A DNA stretch of 64,000 nucleotides from Marmoricola sp. OAE513 (lineage in GTDB: Bacteria > Actinomycetota > Actinomycetes > Propionibacteriales > Nocardioidaceae), in assembly GCF_040546585.1 (NCBI RefSeq), contig NZ_JBEPOC010000001.1, positions 2,356,001-2,420,000 of the forward strand. The letters are read 5' to 3'. Below, one piece after another: positions 1 through 8,024 of this stretch. A model generated the notes under the pieces. That model worked only from the letters and a program-made list of their open reading frames with translations, had not been told where the DNA came from and did not search any database. The position numbers and the translations under genes were made by a program. Every line of letters starts with the position of its first letter. The stretch's first letter is position 1.

Positions 1-459
1 GCTGGCACAGCTCTGGCGCTGCTCCTGGCGGCGCTGATCGTGATCGCCCTGGGCGGGTGCGCGCCACGGGTCGGGTCGGCCTCGACCGCGCAGCAGTGGC
101 GCGACGACGCGGACCAGGTCCTCGGCAGCGCGATCAGCGCGCTCGGCACCGCGAGGACGGTGCTCGAGGGTCGCGACGCCGGCGACCTCCCGCAGAGCTA
201 CGCGGTCGTCGCCCTCCAGGACGCGACCGATGCGCTGGAGAAGGACCTCACCGCCTTCGTCGACGTACGCCCGCCGAGGTCGCTGGCCGACCGCGACCGC
301 GACGTCCTCGCACGGGTCCAGGAGGCGGTCGCGCTGCTGCACGCCGCCGGCACCGCGGTGACCGGGAGCGCCGGGAGCGGTCGGGCCGCGCTGACCGACT
401 TGCGCCGCGCGTACGACGACGCGGTCGCCGCGCGGGACGCCGTGGGTGCGACACCGTGA
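1..459 (+). CDS. Putative lipoprotein, 5' end outside window
   Basis: The frame is open from base 1, so the true start lies upstream; 152 residues are visible. A hydrophobic stretch ends in a lipobox-like ALGGC (Cys about visible residue 20), as expected for a lipid-anchored exported protein. The mature part is Ala/Asp/Arg-rich and mostly helical in character, with no domain I recognise. Its TGA overlaps the GTG start of the transporter gene (GTGA), which suggests translational coupling. An internal GTG at 40 is possible, but it would cut the signal sequence. Function unknown; a substrate-binding or scaffolding role for the transporter would be a guess. Confidence 0.7.
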   Translation, partial: AGTALALLLAALIVIALGGCAPRVGSASTAQQWRDDADQVLGSAISALGTARTVLEGRDAGDLPQSYAVVALQDATDALEKDLTAFVDVRPPRSLADRDRDVLARVQEAVALLHAAGTAVTGSAGSGRAALTDLRRAYDDAVAARDAVGATP

Positions 460-1685
460 AGAAATTCCTCTCGCTGGCGCTGGGCATCCTCACCGCGATC
501 GGTGGCTTCGTCGACATCGGCGACCTCGTGGTCAATGCCCAGGTCGGTGCACGTTTCGGGCTCTCCCTCGGCCTGGTCGTGGTCGTCGGTGTGCTCGGCA
601 TCTGCGTGTTCGCCGAGATGTCAGGTCGAGTCGCCGTGTGCAGCAACCGGGCCACCTTCGATCTTGTCCGCGAACGACTCGGCCCACGGATGGGCCTGCT
701 GAACCTGTTGTCCTCGCTGGTCGTCACCGTGCTGACGTTCATCGCCGAGATCGGGGGCGTGGCCCTCGCGCTGACCCTCGCCAGCGCCGTCAACGACCTG
801 CTCGTGATCCCGTTGGTCGGCCTGCTGGTCTGGCTGGTGCTGTGGCGTGCGAAGTTCTCCCTGATGGAGAACGTGCTGGGCCTGCTCGGCCTGGCCCTGG
901 TCGTGTTCGGCGTCGCCCTGTGGAAGCTCTCGCCGGAGTGGGGTGACCTGCTGCACCAGCTGGCGACCGCCGACAAGCCGGGCGACGAGGGCTGGGCGAC
1001 CTACGCGTACTACGCGGTCGCGCTGTTCGGTGCAGCGATGACGCCGTACGAGGTGTTCTTCTTCTCCTCCGGCGGCGTCGAGGAGGGCTGGACGGAGAAG
1101 GATCTCGGCACCATGCGGGCGAACGTCCTCGTCGGGTTCCCGCTCGGAGGACTCCTGTCGCTGGCGATCGCCGGTTGCGCGGCGACCGTGTTCGGTCCGC
1201 TGGACGTGGAGGTCGACTCGTTGAGCCAGGTCGGGATGCCGGTCGGCATCGCCTTGGGGCAGATCGGCATCGCGGTCGTGCTCGTCGGGTTCGTGGCAGC
1301 CACCTTCGGGGCCGCGTGCGAGACCGGGCTGTCCGCGGGCTACAGCATCGGGCAGTACCTCGGCTGGCAGTGGGGCAAGTACGTCCGTCCGGGTGAGGCG
1401 ACCCGTTTCCACGTCGTGCTGGTGGCGGCGGTCCTGCTCGCCGTCGGCGTCCTGATGACCGGCGTCGACCCGATCCTGGTCACCGAGGTGTCCGTGGTGG
1501 CGTCCGCAGTCGCCCTCCCCCTGACCTACTTCCCCATCCTGGTGGTGGCCAACGACAAGGACTACATGGGGGAGCAGACCAACGGGCGGCTGGCCAACAC
1601 CCTGGGCACGTTCTACCTCGTTCTGGTGGTTGTCGCGGCCGTGGCGGCGATCCCCCTGCTGCTGGTGACCGGGATGGGGTCGTGA
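456..1685 (+). CDS. Nramp-family-like metal ion transporter, divergent
   Basis: A 409-residue integral membrane protein with about 11 hydrophobic segments. Overall pattern, length and segments such as GGFVDIGDLVVNAQVG near the N terminus and AMTPYEVFFFSSG mid-protein match the Nramp (SLC11-like) divalent-metal family. The two canonical metal-site motifs are altered: DPGN in TM1 reads DIGD, and the TM6 A/MPH motif reads MTPYE, without the expected Met-Pro-His. Transport of Mn2+/Fe2+ therefore cannot be assumed; divergent clades include Mg2+ and other metal carriers. The GTG start overlaps the upstream lipoprotein stop, and the stop overlaps the next gene, so the three probably form one operon. 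Confidence 0.8.
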   Translation: MKKFLSLALGILTAIGGFVDIGDLVVNAQVGARFGLSLGLVVVVGVLGICVFAEMSGRVAVCSNRATFDLVRERLGPRMGLLNLLSSLVVTVLTFIAEIGGVALALTLASAVNDLLVIPLVGLLVWLVLWRAKFSLMENVLGLLGLALVVFGVALWKLSPEWGDLLHQLATADKPGDEGWATYAYYAVALFGAAMTPYEVFFFSSGGVEEGWTEKDLGTMRANVLVGFPLGGLLSLAIAGCAATVFGPLDVEVDSLSQVGMPVGIALGQIGIAVVLVGFVAATFGAACETGLSAGYSIGQYLGWQWGKYVRPGEATRFHVVLVAAVLLAVGVLMTGVDPILVTEVSVVASAVALPLTYFPILVVANDKDYMGEQTNGRLANTLGTFYLVLVVVAAVAAIPLLLVTGMGS

Positions 1686-2380
1686 TGACGAACAGGCTGC
1701 ACGGAGAGCACCTCGACGCGGCGCTGCACCTCCTCGACCGCCAGGTGGTCGACGTCGAAGGACTGGCCGTCTGCAAGGTGGACGACCTCGAGATCACCCT
1801 GTACGCCGACGGCGGCGCCCCGGCCGTGACCCGCATCCTCGTCGGTCCCGCAGCGCTGGTGCCCCGGCTCTCGAGCCGATCTGGTCACTGGCTGCGCGCG
1901 CGCTGGGTGAGTCTGGGCATCCAGTACGCCGACCGCGACGTCCCGCTGTCGTTGCCGCTCACCGTGGTCCGCCACCTCGGGTCCGCCGTCGAGCTGTCGG
2001 TCGGGCGCGCCGGCCTGCTGGACCGGCAGCCCCGCGGCAAGGGTGGTGACGAGCTTCGCCGCATGGGTGAGCTGGTCGGGATGCAGGTCGCCTCCGACGC
2101 CGTCGGTGGCAAGGTGCTCGACGTACGGCTCAGCCCCGACGGGGACCGGTTCGTCGTCGACCAGCTGGTGGTCGGCCCCGGGCGCCCCGGCTCCCTCCTC
2201 GGCTACGACCGGGGCGACTTCAACGGTCCGTGGCTGGTGGCCCGGGCGGTCGCCTGGCTGCACCGGCACATCCGTCTGGTCGACTGGTCGGCCGTTCAGT
2301 GCGTCGACTGGGACAGCGGCGTGGTCGTCCTGGCAGCCGGTGGCGACCAGGTGCATGAGTTGGGGCGACGGGGGAACTGA
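1685..2380 (+). CDS. PRC-barrel-like protein linked to the transporter
   Basis: A 231-residue soluble protein whose ATG overlaps the transporter stop (TGATG); a GTG three bases earlier is also possible. Two halves, around residues 12-60 and 138-190, each resemble a PRC-barrel: a short VVDVEGL or GKVLDVRL strand followed by a VGP-containing strand pair. Similar modules precede MgtE-type magnesium transporters in actinobacteria. A regulatory or cytoplasmic domain for the adjacent Nramp-like carrier is inferred from this and from the overlap. No catalytic residues are evident. Confidence 0.65.
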   Translation: MTNRLHGEHLDAALHLLDRQVVDVEGLAVCKVDDLEITLYADGGAPAVTRILVGPAALVPRLSSRSGHWLRARWVSLGIQYADRDVPLSLPLTVVRHLGSAVELSVGRAGLLDRQPRGKGGDELRRMGELVGMQVASDAVGGKVLDVRLSPDGDRFVVDQLVVGPGRPGSLLGYDRGDFNGPWLVARAVAWLHRHIRLVDWSAVQCVDWDSGVVVLAAGGDQVHELGRRGN

Positions 2381-2403
2381 GGCGCCCTACGAAAGGAACG
2401 CCC

Positions 2404-2535
2404 ATGACCCAGTTCTCGGCACCTCTGACGTGGCACGAGGGCACCGTCTCCTCGCCCCCGCTGGTGACGCTCTTGCTCGACCTCGGTCTCGCCGCGGCCC
2501 GGAGGATCACTCCCGGTGCGCATGGGCGAGCCTGA
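2404..2535 (+). CDS. Small hypothetical protein (43 aa)
   Basis: An ATG-started frame of 43 codons preceded at good distance by a GAAAGGA ribosome-binding site just downstream of the PRC-barrel-like gene. The product has a polar N terminus (MTQFSAPLTWHEG), a hydrophobic middle and a basic C-terminal tail. I recognise no family. The ribosome-binding site and G/C-rich third positions favour a real gene; shortness is the main doubt. Confidence 0.4.
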   Translation: MTQFSAPLTWHEGTVSSPPLVTLLLDLGLAAARRITPGAHGRA

Positions 2536-2553
2536 TCCGGGTACCTGACGACC

Positions 2554-2670
2554 ATGGCTATCCACGTGATCCACCCGCCGGCACGGAAGTCGGCCTTCGA
2601 CCGCGCTCCGCTCGTGCTCGGCTGCCTTTGCTTGGTGGTGGCCGCGATCCTCTCGGTCACAATTCGCTGA
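2554..2670 (+). CDS. Possible small single-pass membrane protein (38 aa)
   Basis: A short frame beginning MAIHVIHPPARKSAFDRAP, followed by about 18 hydrophobic residues (APLVLGCLCLVVAAILSV) and a final basic residue, consistent with one membrane helix. It ends ten bases before the SigF-type promoter. No convincing ribosome-binding site precedes it, so it may not be translated. Confidence 0.3.
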   Translation: MAIHVIHPPARKSAFDRAPLVLGCLCLVVAAILSVTIR

Positions 2671-2679
2671 CCCGGGAAG

Positions 2680-2706
2680 GTTTCAGAGCCCCACCTGCTG
2701 GGGTAG
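2680..2706 (+). promoter_or_regulatory. SigB/SigF-type promoter of the sigma factor gene
   Basis: GTTT at 2680-2683, a 17-base spacer and GGGTAG at 2701-2706 match the consensus GTTT-N15-17-GGGTA recognised by SigB/SigF-group sigma factors in actinobacteria. It lies about 75 bases before the start of a gene encoding a sigma factor of that same group, so autoregulation is the simple inference. Confidence 0.7.
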
Positions 2707-2781
2707 ACCTCCTGTGCGTTGCCTGACGCCGAGTCAAATCACTGGCTCACTCAGCGTCAGACACCTCCCAGGAGCAATCCC

Positions 2782-3627
2782 ATGCCTACGGCAACCGATT
2801 CCTCTCTTCCCGTCACGGACGTCGACGTCGACCACCGTGACCGGTCCACCAAGACCCGCGAGCTGTTCGAGCAGGTCGACAGGTGCACGGACCCGCTCGA
2901 ACTCGAGCGGCTCCACCACGAGATCGTGATCCTGAACCTCGGAGTGGCGGACGCTCTGGCGTCTCGCTACGGCCGACGAGGCCTGGACTCCGAGGACCTG
3001 AACCAGGTCGCCCGTCTTGCTCTGGTCCGCATCGTGCCGAAGTTCCGGTCCGAGTTCGGGCGAGACTTCCTCGCCTACGCCGTGCCCAGCATCCTCGGCG
3101 CACTGCGCAAGCACTTCCGTGACACCGGCTGGACCGTCCGCCCGCCCCGTCGCGTCCAGGAGGCGCACCAGGCGATCGCGAAGGCTCGACCGCAGCTGGT
3201 CCAGGAGCTCGGCCGGGAACCCACGATCTCCGAGCTCTGCGCCGAGACCGGCGTGGACGAGGAGACGGCGCTCGAGGCCCTCGAGGTCAACGACTGCTAC
3301 TCCCCGGCGTCGCTGGACGCAGCAGTGAGGGCTGACGCCGAGGGCTCCGAGGCCACGCTCGGCGCCTTCCTCGGTGCGGACGACCCGGACATGGAGCGCA
3401 GCGAGGCGCGCGCGATGCTGCGGCCGCTCGTGGCCAAGCTGAAGCCGCGCGACCAACGCGTGCTGGAGCTCCGCTTCGTCCACGGCTTGACCCAGAGCGA
3501 GGTAGGCGAGGAGATCGGCGTCAGCCAGATGCAGGTCTCCCGGATCCAGTCCCGGATCCTCAGCACCCTGCGCAGCGAGCTCGGTGAGCTCACCGACGCG
3601 ATGCCGACCTTGCCGGTGGCGAGTTGA
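2782..3627 (+). CDS. SigB/SigF/SigG-family RNA polymerase sigma factor
   Basis: A 281-residue alternative sigma factor. Region 2 is visible around residues 60-115 (GLDSEDLNQVARLALVRIVP), with region 3 in the middle and a region 4 helix-turn-helix at the C terminus (LTQSEVGEEIGVSQMQVSRI). This arrangement matches the general-stress SigB/SigF/SigG group. ATG 2782 is chosen because AGGAG at 2770-2774 sits seven bases upstream; ATG 2719 lacks a comparable site. A matching GTTT-N17-GGGTA promoter lies upstream. No anti-sigma or anti-anti-sigma gene is adjacent; the convergent neighbour is a GAF-ANTAR regulator, so partner-switching control, if any, is encoded elsewhere. Confidence 0.92.
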   Translation: MPTATDSSLPVTDVDVDHRDRSTKTRELFEQVDRCTDPLELERLHHEIVILNLGVADALASRYGRRGLDSEDLNQVARLALVRIVPKFRSEFGRDFLAYAVPSILGALRKHFRDTGWTVRPPRRVQEAHQAIAKARPQLVQELGREPTISELCAETGVDEETALEALEVNDCYSPASLDAAVRADAEGSEATLGAFLGADDPDMERSEARAMLRPLVAKLKPRDQRVLELRFVHGLTQSEVGEEIGVSQMQVSRIQSRILSTLRSELGELTDAMPTLPVAS

Positions 3628-3723
3628 ACCCGGTCCCCGGGCCGGTGCTGACCTGGTTCCGCCTCCGTCTTCTGGTGGGTTCGGTGCTCCACCGGCTGGC
3701 CGGGGCCAGGGAGATGTGCTGAG

Positions 3724-3771
3724 AGTCCCGCGGTCCGAGCCGGATCTGCCTCCGGCTCGGGCCGCGGGACT
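3724..3771. terminator. Bidirectional hairpin terminator
   Basis: Two 20-base arms, 3724-3743 and 3752-3771, are reverse complements apart from one G-T position, with an 8-base loop. The hairpin lies between the convergent sigma-factor and GAF-ANTAR genes and could stop transcription from both. There is no long T run, as is common at high GC. Confidence 0.75.
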
Positions 3772-3792
3772 GCTCGGTGCCCGACAGTCGGT

Positions 3793-4473
3793 TCAGTCGG
3801 GCAGCGAGCCGTGCTCGACGAGCTGGTCGGCGACTGCCCGCAGCTTGATGTTCTTGTCCTGCGAGTAGCGCAGGAGGACGGCGAAGGCCTTGTCGGGCGT
3901 GAGGTCGTACCGCTCCATCAGGATCCCCTGGGCCTGGCCGATCCGCTTGCGCGCGTCGACGGCCTGCCACAAGTTCTCCTCGGTGCGGGCCGCCCCGATC
4001 GCGACCGCGGCGTGCCGCGCCAGGATGTGCGCCACCTGCTGGTCGTCGGTGCTGAACTGGTGCGGCCGGGTGCCGTACAGGTTCAGCGTGCCGATGGTCG
4101 TCCCCGCCGTGTAGAGGCGGACGTTCAAGAGGCTGCGGACGCCCGCGGAGGCGACCATGGCTGCCCAACCGGGCCAGCGGGTCTCGGTGGCGGTGTCGTC
4201 GACGATGATGCTGATCCGGTCCTCGAGAGCGGCGAGGTCCGGTCCGTCGCCGGCCTCCATCTGGATCTCGTCCAGCCGCTCGATCAACGGGTCGGTCGCG
4301 GCGATCGTCTCCACGCGCGTCTTGGAGTGCACGAAGATGACACCGGCGTAGTCGCAGCCGACCGCCTTCAGCGCGTACTCCAGGACGAGGTCGACCGTCT
4401 CCTCGACGCCGGGTTCGTCGTGGAGACGGAGAGCCATCTCGGCGAACTCTTCTGCATCGCGGTTAGTGGGCAC
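3793..4473 (-). CDS. GAF and ANTAR domain transcription antitermination regulator
   Basis: 226 residues. An N-terminal GAF sensor domain (about residues 15-150) contains blocks such as GCDYAGVIFVH and GDGPDLAAL. It is followed by an ANTAR RNA-binding domain (about 160-220) with the typical RKRIGQAQGILMERY start and helical tail. ANTAR proteins bind dual hairpins in nascent RNA and block termination; the GAF ligand here is unknown. GTG 4473 is preferred because AGGAG (complement of 4481-4485) lies seven bases before it; longer upstream starts would run across the divergent 76-residue gene. The stress sigma factor next door suggests a role in stress signalling, by inference only. Confidence 0.85.
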   Translation of the reverse strand: MPTNRDAEEFAEMALRLHDEPGVEETVDLVLEYALKAVGCDYAGVIFVHSKTRVETIAATDPLIERLDEIQMEAGDGPDLAALEDRISIIVDDTATETRWPGWAAMVASAGVRSLLNVRLYTAGTTIGTLNLYGTRPHQFSTDDQQVAHILARHAAVAIGAARTEENLWQAVDARKRIGQAQGILMERYDLTPDKAFAVLLRYSQDKNIKLRAVADQLVEHGSLPD

Positions 4474-4525
4474 GGTCGAGCTCCTGGTGACGAGTAAGGG
4501 CAGGCTCAGGGGGTAAGGCAACGGT

Positions 4526-4756
4526 ATGACGGACATTCGCGACCTGCGCAACGCCCGGATTGGACCCACGGACGAGAGCGAGGTGATCTCTGCTCTGGTC
4601 GCCGGAGGGCCGGCGACGGCTGGCGCTCTGCGAGAGCTCCCGCAGTTCCGTACGTGGAGTGAGCGTCGCCTGCAGCTCGCGCTCGGCGCCGCCTGGGTGG
4701 ACGACAAGGTCAGTATCGACGAGAACGACGCGTTCGTCCCGCTGCGAACCTGGTGA
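4526..4756 (+). CDS. Small hypothetical protein (76 aa), divergent from ANTAR gene
   Basis: 76 residues starting ATG 4526 with a purine-rich GGGGGTAAGG upstream. It has no signal peptide or membrane segment. The sequence is acidic/alanine-rich with a helix-turn-helix-like spacing around LVAGGPATAGALRELPQF, but the match to any DNA-binding family is too weak to assign. It is transcribed divergently from the GAF-ANTAR gene and the starts are about 50 bases apart. Function unknown. Confidence 0.5.
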   Translation: MTDIRDLRNARIGPTDESEVISALVAGGPATAGALRELPQFRTWSERRLQLALGAAWVDDKVSIDENDAFVPLRTW

Positions 4757-4895
4757 AAGCTGCTCTGGTGCTGAGCACAGCGTGAGCATCGACGCCCCCC
4801 GTGCGTGGGAACCTTGCGGCCGCTTCATGACCTGGATCCGTGAGTTGCTGGGCCCATCCTGACATGAGCTGCTCCGGATCGGGCACGGGGCCCCC

Positions 4896-5507
4896 ATGAC
4901 GACGTTGAGAGCCCTGGCCCTGGTCTGCACGCTCAAGAAGGGCGACGAGAAATCCAGCTCCTCGCTGCTCGCCCAGCAGGTGTTGGACGAGCTCGCGCGC
5001 CACGACTGTGTCGGCGAGCTCGTGCGAGTGGTCGACCACGACGTGGCGTTCGGGGTCACCACCGACGAGGGCGACGGCGACGGTTGGCCGGCGATCCGGG
5101 AGAAGGTGCTGGCCGCCGACATCGTGCTGGTCTCCACCCCGATCTGGATGGGCCAGCCCGCCTCGGTCGCCAAGGTGGCACTCGAACGTCTCGATGCGGA
5201 GTTGAGCGAGACCGACGACGCCGGTCGCCCCTCGATGTTCGGCAAGGTCGCCGGCATCGCGGTCGTCGGCAACGAGGACGGCGCGCACCACGTCACGGCC
5301 GAGGTCGCCCAGGCGCTGGTCGACGTGGGGTTCACCGTGCCCGCCCAGGCGGTGACCTACTGGGTCGGCGAGGCGATGGGATCGGTCGACTACCAGGACC
5401 TGGACGAGGCCCCGGAGAAGACGGCCGGCACCACCCGCACGCTGGCGGCGAACGCGGCGCACCTCGCGCGGCTGCTGCGGGACGCGAACTACCCCGTGCC
5501 CGAGTGA
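4896..5507 (+). CDS. Flavodoxin-like NAD(P)H-dependent FMN oxidoreductase
   Basis: 203 residues with a flavodoxin-type fold: an N-terminal beta strand and loop (ALALVCTLKKGDEKSSSS) in the position of the FMN-phosphate loop, the ADIVLVSTPIWMGQPAS block for the isoalloxazine site, and GKVAGIAVVGNEDGAHH after it. This pattern is typical of NADPH-dependent FMN reductase/flavodoxin family proteins that pass electrons to quinones or other acceptors; the substrate cannot be read from sequence. The Rho-N-like gene follows 14 bases after the stop, so the two are probably cotranscribed. Confidence 0.8.
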   Translation: MTTLRALALVCTLKKGDEKSSSSLLAQQVLDELARHDCVGELVRVVDHDVAFGVTTDEGDGDGWPAIREKVLAADIVLVSTPIWMGQPASVAKVALERLDAELSETDDAGRPSMFGKVAGIAVVGNEDGAHHVTAEVAQALVDVGFTVPAQAVTYWVGEAMGSVDYQDLDEAPEKTAGTTRTLAANAAHLARLLRDANYPVPE

Positions 5508-5521
5508 CAGGAGGAGTTGAG

Positions 5522-5848
5522 ATGCCCCAGGGACAGTGGAGCAAGAAGCGGGAGCGGCAGTACGAGCACATCAAGGACGGTCTGACCGACAGGGGGAAGC
5601 CGGAGGACGTGGCCGAGGAGATCGCGGCCCGCACGGTGAACAAGGAGCGCGCGAGGCACGGCGAGGCAAAGGAGGCGAGCCGAACCTCGACCGAGGACAT
5701 CTCGTCGTCCCGACGGGGAGGGCTTCGCTCGCACCGCGGCGCCGGTGGTCGCACGCGGGACCAGCTCTATGCCGAGGCCCGCAAGAAGAACGTGAAGGGA
5801 CGGTCGAGGATGAACAAGGCCGAGCTGGAGAAGGCGGTCGGTCGCTAG
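5522..5848 (+). CDS. Small basic protein with Rho-N-like C terminus
   Basis: 108 residues, strongly charged, ATG 5522 preceded by AGGAG. The N-terminal half (MPQGQWSKKRERQYEHIKDG and a following KPEDVAEEIAARTVNKERAR segment) matches a widespread actinobacterial family often labelled plasmid-stabilisation protein. The C-terminal 30 residues (TRDQLYAEARKKNVKGRSRM and onward) resemble the helical Rho-termination-factor N-terminal SAP-like fold, which binds nucleic acid. No partner toxin or antitoxin is nearby, so the plasmid-stability name should not be read as function. Its TAG overlaps the convergent aldehyde dehydrogenase stop in the sequence CTAG. Confidence 0.75.
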   Translation: MPQGQWSKKRERQYEHIKDGLTDRGKPEDVAEEIAARTVNKERARHGEAKEASRTSTEDISSSRRGGLRSHRGAGGRTRDQLYAEARKKNVKGRSRMNKAELEKAVGR

Positions 5849-7338
5849 ACCCCGCGGCGCTTGGCGTAGCGGAGCTTGACCATCTTGCGGACCTGGTCGA
5901 AGTCCTCGGATCGACGGGGGTAGCTCTGCATGTCGGGACCGAGCTGGAACTTCTTGTTCGTCGTCGCCTTGGGGGCGGCGAACTCGCGAAGACCGTCGTC
6001 GCCGTGGAAGCGGCCGAAGCCGGAGTCGCCGATCCCCCCGAAGGGCACCGACGGCATCCCGACGAAAGTCAGCGCCGAGTTGATGGTGGTCCCGCCCGCC
6101 TTGATCCGACGGGCGATCTCCCTGCCCCGCTTGGCCGAGAACACCGAGGAGCCGAGACCGAACGGCGTCGCGTTCGCCTTGCTGATCGCTTCCTCGACGT
6201 CAGCGACCGTGTTGATCACGATCACGGGACCGAAGGTCTCCTCCTGCACCGCGACGTTGTCCTCCGGTACGTCGACCAGCACCACCGGGTCGACGAAGGG
6301 AGCGCGGATCGACTCGACCCCTCCGACCAGGGCGGTCGCACCCGCGGCGATCGCCTCGGTGACGTGGCGGCGTACGACGTCGATCTGGGCCGGCACGATC
6401 ATCGGACCGTACGAGTCGTTCTCGCCGAGCCCGGCGGTCACCTGCTCGGCGATCTCCTTGACCCGGGCGAGGAACGGCTCACGCACCGCCCTGGTGACGT
6501 AGACGCGCTCGATGCCGACGCAGGCCTGACCTCCGTTGAAGAAGCCGCCCCACACGACGGCTTGGGCTGCGTTCTCGACGTTCGCGTCCTCGGCCACGAT
6601 CGTCACGTCCTTGCCGCCGAGCTCGAGCAGCACCGGGGTGAGGTTGTCCGCGCACGCCGCCATCACCTTGCGGCCGGTCGGGACCGATCCGGTGAAGGCG
6701 ATCTTGTCGAGGCCGGCCTTGCACAGGGCGGAGCCGGTCTCGGCGAAACCGGTCACCCAGGTGATCAGGCCTCGAGGTGCGTCGGGGTTGGCGTCGTAGA
6801 ACGCGTCCATGACCAGCACCGAGCTGGCCGGCGCGTACTCGCTGGGCTTCACAATCGCGGCGTTGCCGGCGGCGAGCGCGTACGCCAGGCCGCAGAGCAC
6901 CGTGTAGATCGGTACGTTCCAGGGGGCAATGACGCCGGCGACCCCGAGCGGCGGGTAGGACACCTCGGCGCCGAAGTTGAAGAGGGCCATCCCGGGGGAG
7001 ACCTTGCGGGGCCTCAGCACCCGCTTCGCGTGAGCAGCGGCCCAACGGAGGTCCTCGAGACCGGCGATCAGCTCGAACTGGACGTCTCCGCGCGGCCGAC
7101 CCGTCTCGGCGAATCCGAGGTCGCAGATCTCGTCCGATCGCTGGGCGATCGCGGCGATCCAGCGGTTGATCCGCTTCTTGCGCCCGGCGAACCCGAGGCC
7201 CTCCCACCACACCTGGGCCTCGCGCGCGCTGGCGAGGCGCTCCGCGATGTCCTCGGCGGTGTGCACGGGGAACGTGCCGACGGACTCCCCGGTGGCGGGG
7301 TTGGTCACCGTGAAGGTGTCGGTGGCGGTCTGGGTCAT
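5845..7338 (-). CDS. Aldehyde dehydrogenase family protein
   Basis: 497 residues, usual length for the NAD(P)+-dependent aldehyde dehydrogenase superfamily. Visible are the PPLGVAGVIAPWNVP block, the NAD-binding FTGSVPTGRKV segment, the LELGGKD motif with the general-base Glu, and the nucleophile Cys in GGQACVG. It resembles succinate-semialdehyde and medium-chain aldehyde dehydrogenases, but the substrate is not assignable. ATG 7338 is taken as the start; GTG 7347 in frame is possible, and neither has a strong ribosome-binding site. It stands alone between convergent and divergent neighbours. Confidence 0.9.
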   Translation of the reverse strand: MTQTATDTFTVTNPATGESVGTFPVHTAEDIAERLASAREAQVWWEGLGFAGRKKRINRWIAAIAQRSDEICDLGFAETGRPRGDVQFELIAGLEDLRWAAAHAKRVLRPRKVSPGMALFNFGAEVSYPPLGVAGVIAPWNVPIYTVLCGLAYALAAGNAAIVKPSEYAPASSVLVMDAFYDANPDAPRGLITWVTGFAETGSALCKAGLDKIAFTGSVPTGRKVMAACADNLTPVLLELGGKDVTIVAEDANVENAAQAVVWGGFFNGGQACVGIERVYVTRAVREPFLARVKEIAEQVTAGLGENDSYGPMIVPAQIDVVRRHVTEAIAAGATALVGGVESIRAPFVDPVVLVDVPEDNVAVQEETFGPVIVINTVADVEEAISKANATPFGLGSSVFSAKRGREIARRIKAGGTTINSALTFVGMPSVPFGGIGDSGFGRFHGDDGLREFAAPKATTNKKFQLGPDMQSYPRRSEDFDQVRKMVKLRYAKRRGV

Positions 7339-7622
7339 GCGGCTCACGGTAGTCCGCGCGACCGGGAAGTGGAACAGGTTCTACTGCAGGAAATCTTGTT
7401 CCCAGAAAGCCCCAGAAGATCGAGGCGATCGAGACCAGATTGCCCGGATCTGGCGCGATAACACCCGAAAGATCCGTGGCGTTCGGGGTAAGTGTGCCTT
7501 GTTGTGCCGAAATATTCCGCCACTACATCCCAGGTGTACAAGGTCGAGGCCTCTGGGGTTGCCTCAGTACTCCGAGATCAACCCCGGTAGTCCGTTCTCC
7601 CGGCTCCCAGCACCGAGGATCC

Positions 7623-8024
7623 ATGGCTCAGACCAAGAACCAGCAGCGCGCAGCCCAGGCTGTCGCGGCGTGGATGGCCCAGCACGAGTGGAACAACACC
7701 CAGCTGGTGGCGCAGGCGAACGCTGATCCCGGGACCATCGGCGACTTCCTCAACGGCAAGCGGTGGCCGAAGATCGGCACGCAGGGACGGATCGAGAAGG
7801 CGCTCGGGTGGGCGCCCGGCACCCTGCGGTCGATCGCGATGGGTGGACCGGCTCCCGAGCTGGTCACCGCTGTCGGTGGTCGCCACGAGGATGGCGAGCA
7901 GCACGACGACGCCCTGCGCTTCCGGCGACCGGCAGGGTTGACCGACGAGCAGTGGCACGAGATCAAGGACAAGGTTCGGGGCATCATCGAATGGCAGATC
8001 GAGCTCACCCTCCGGGAACGCTGA
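7623..8024 (+). CDS. XRE-type helix-turn-helix regulator
   Basis: 133 residues. The N-terminal 65 residues form a helix-turn-helix of the XRE/Cro type (NTQLVAQANADPGTIGDFLN as turn and recognition helix, then LGWAPGTLRSI). The C-terminal part is charged and ends in an amphipathic helix. It overlaps the ImmA/IrrE-like gene by 34 bases in another frame, the usual repressor plus ImmA pairing of prophages and integrative elements. About 280 bases of somewhat AT-richer DNA precede it and probably hold its promoter/operator; no clear palindrome stands out. No integrase is visible nearby. Confidence 0.8.
   Translation: MAQTKNQQRAAQAVAAWMAQHEWNNTQLVAQANADPGTIGDFLNGKRWPKIGTQGRIEKALGWAPGTLRSIAMGGPAPELVTAVGGRHEDGEQHDDALRFRRPAGLTDEQWHEIKDKVRGIIEWQIELTLRER

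Noticed and set aside
4757..4895. Small frame before the flavodoxin gene
   Set aside because: No ribosome-binding site and overlaps an unrelated frame of the preceding gene.
5536..7461. A 641-codon plus-strand frame opposite the aldehyde dehydrogenase
   Set aside because: Mirror of an intact enzyme gene; its start lies inside the Rho-N-like gene in another frame.
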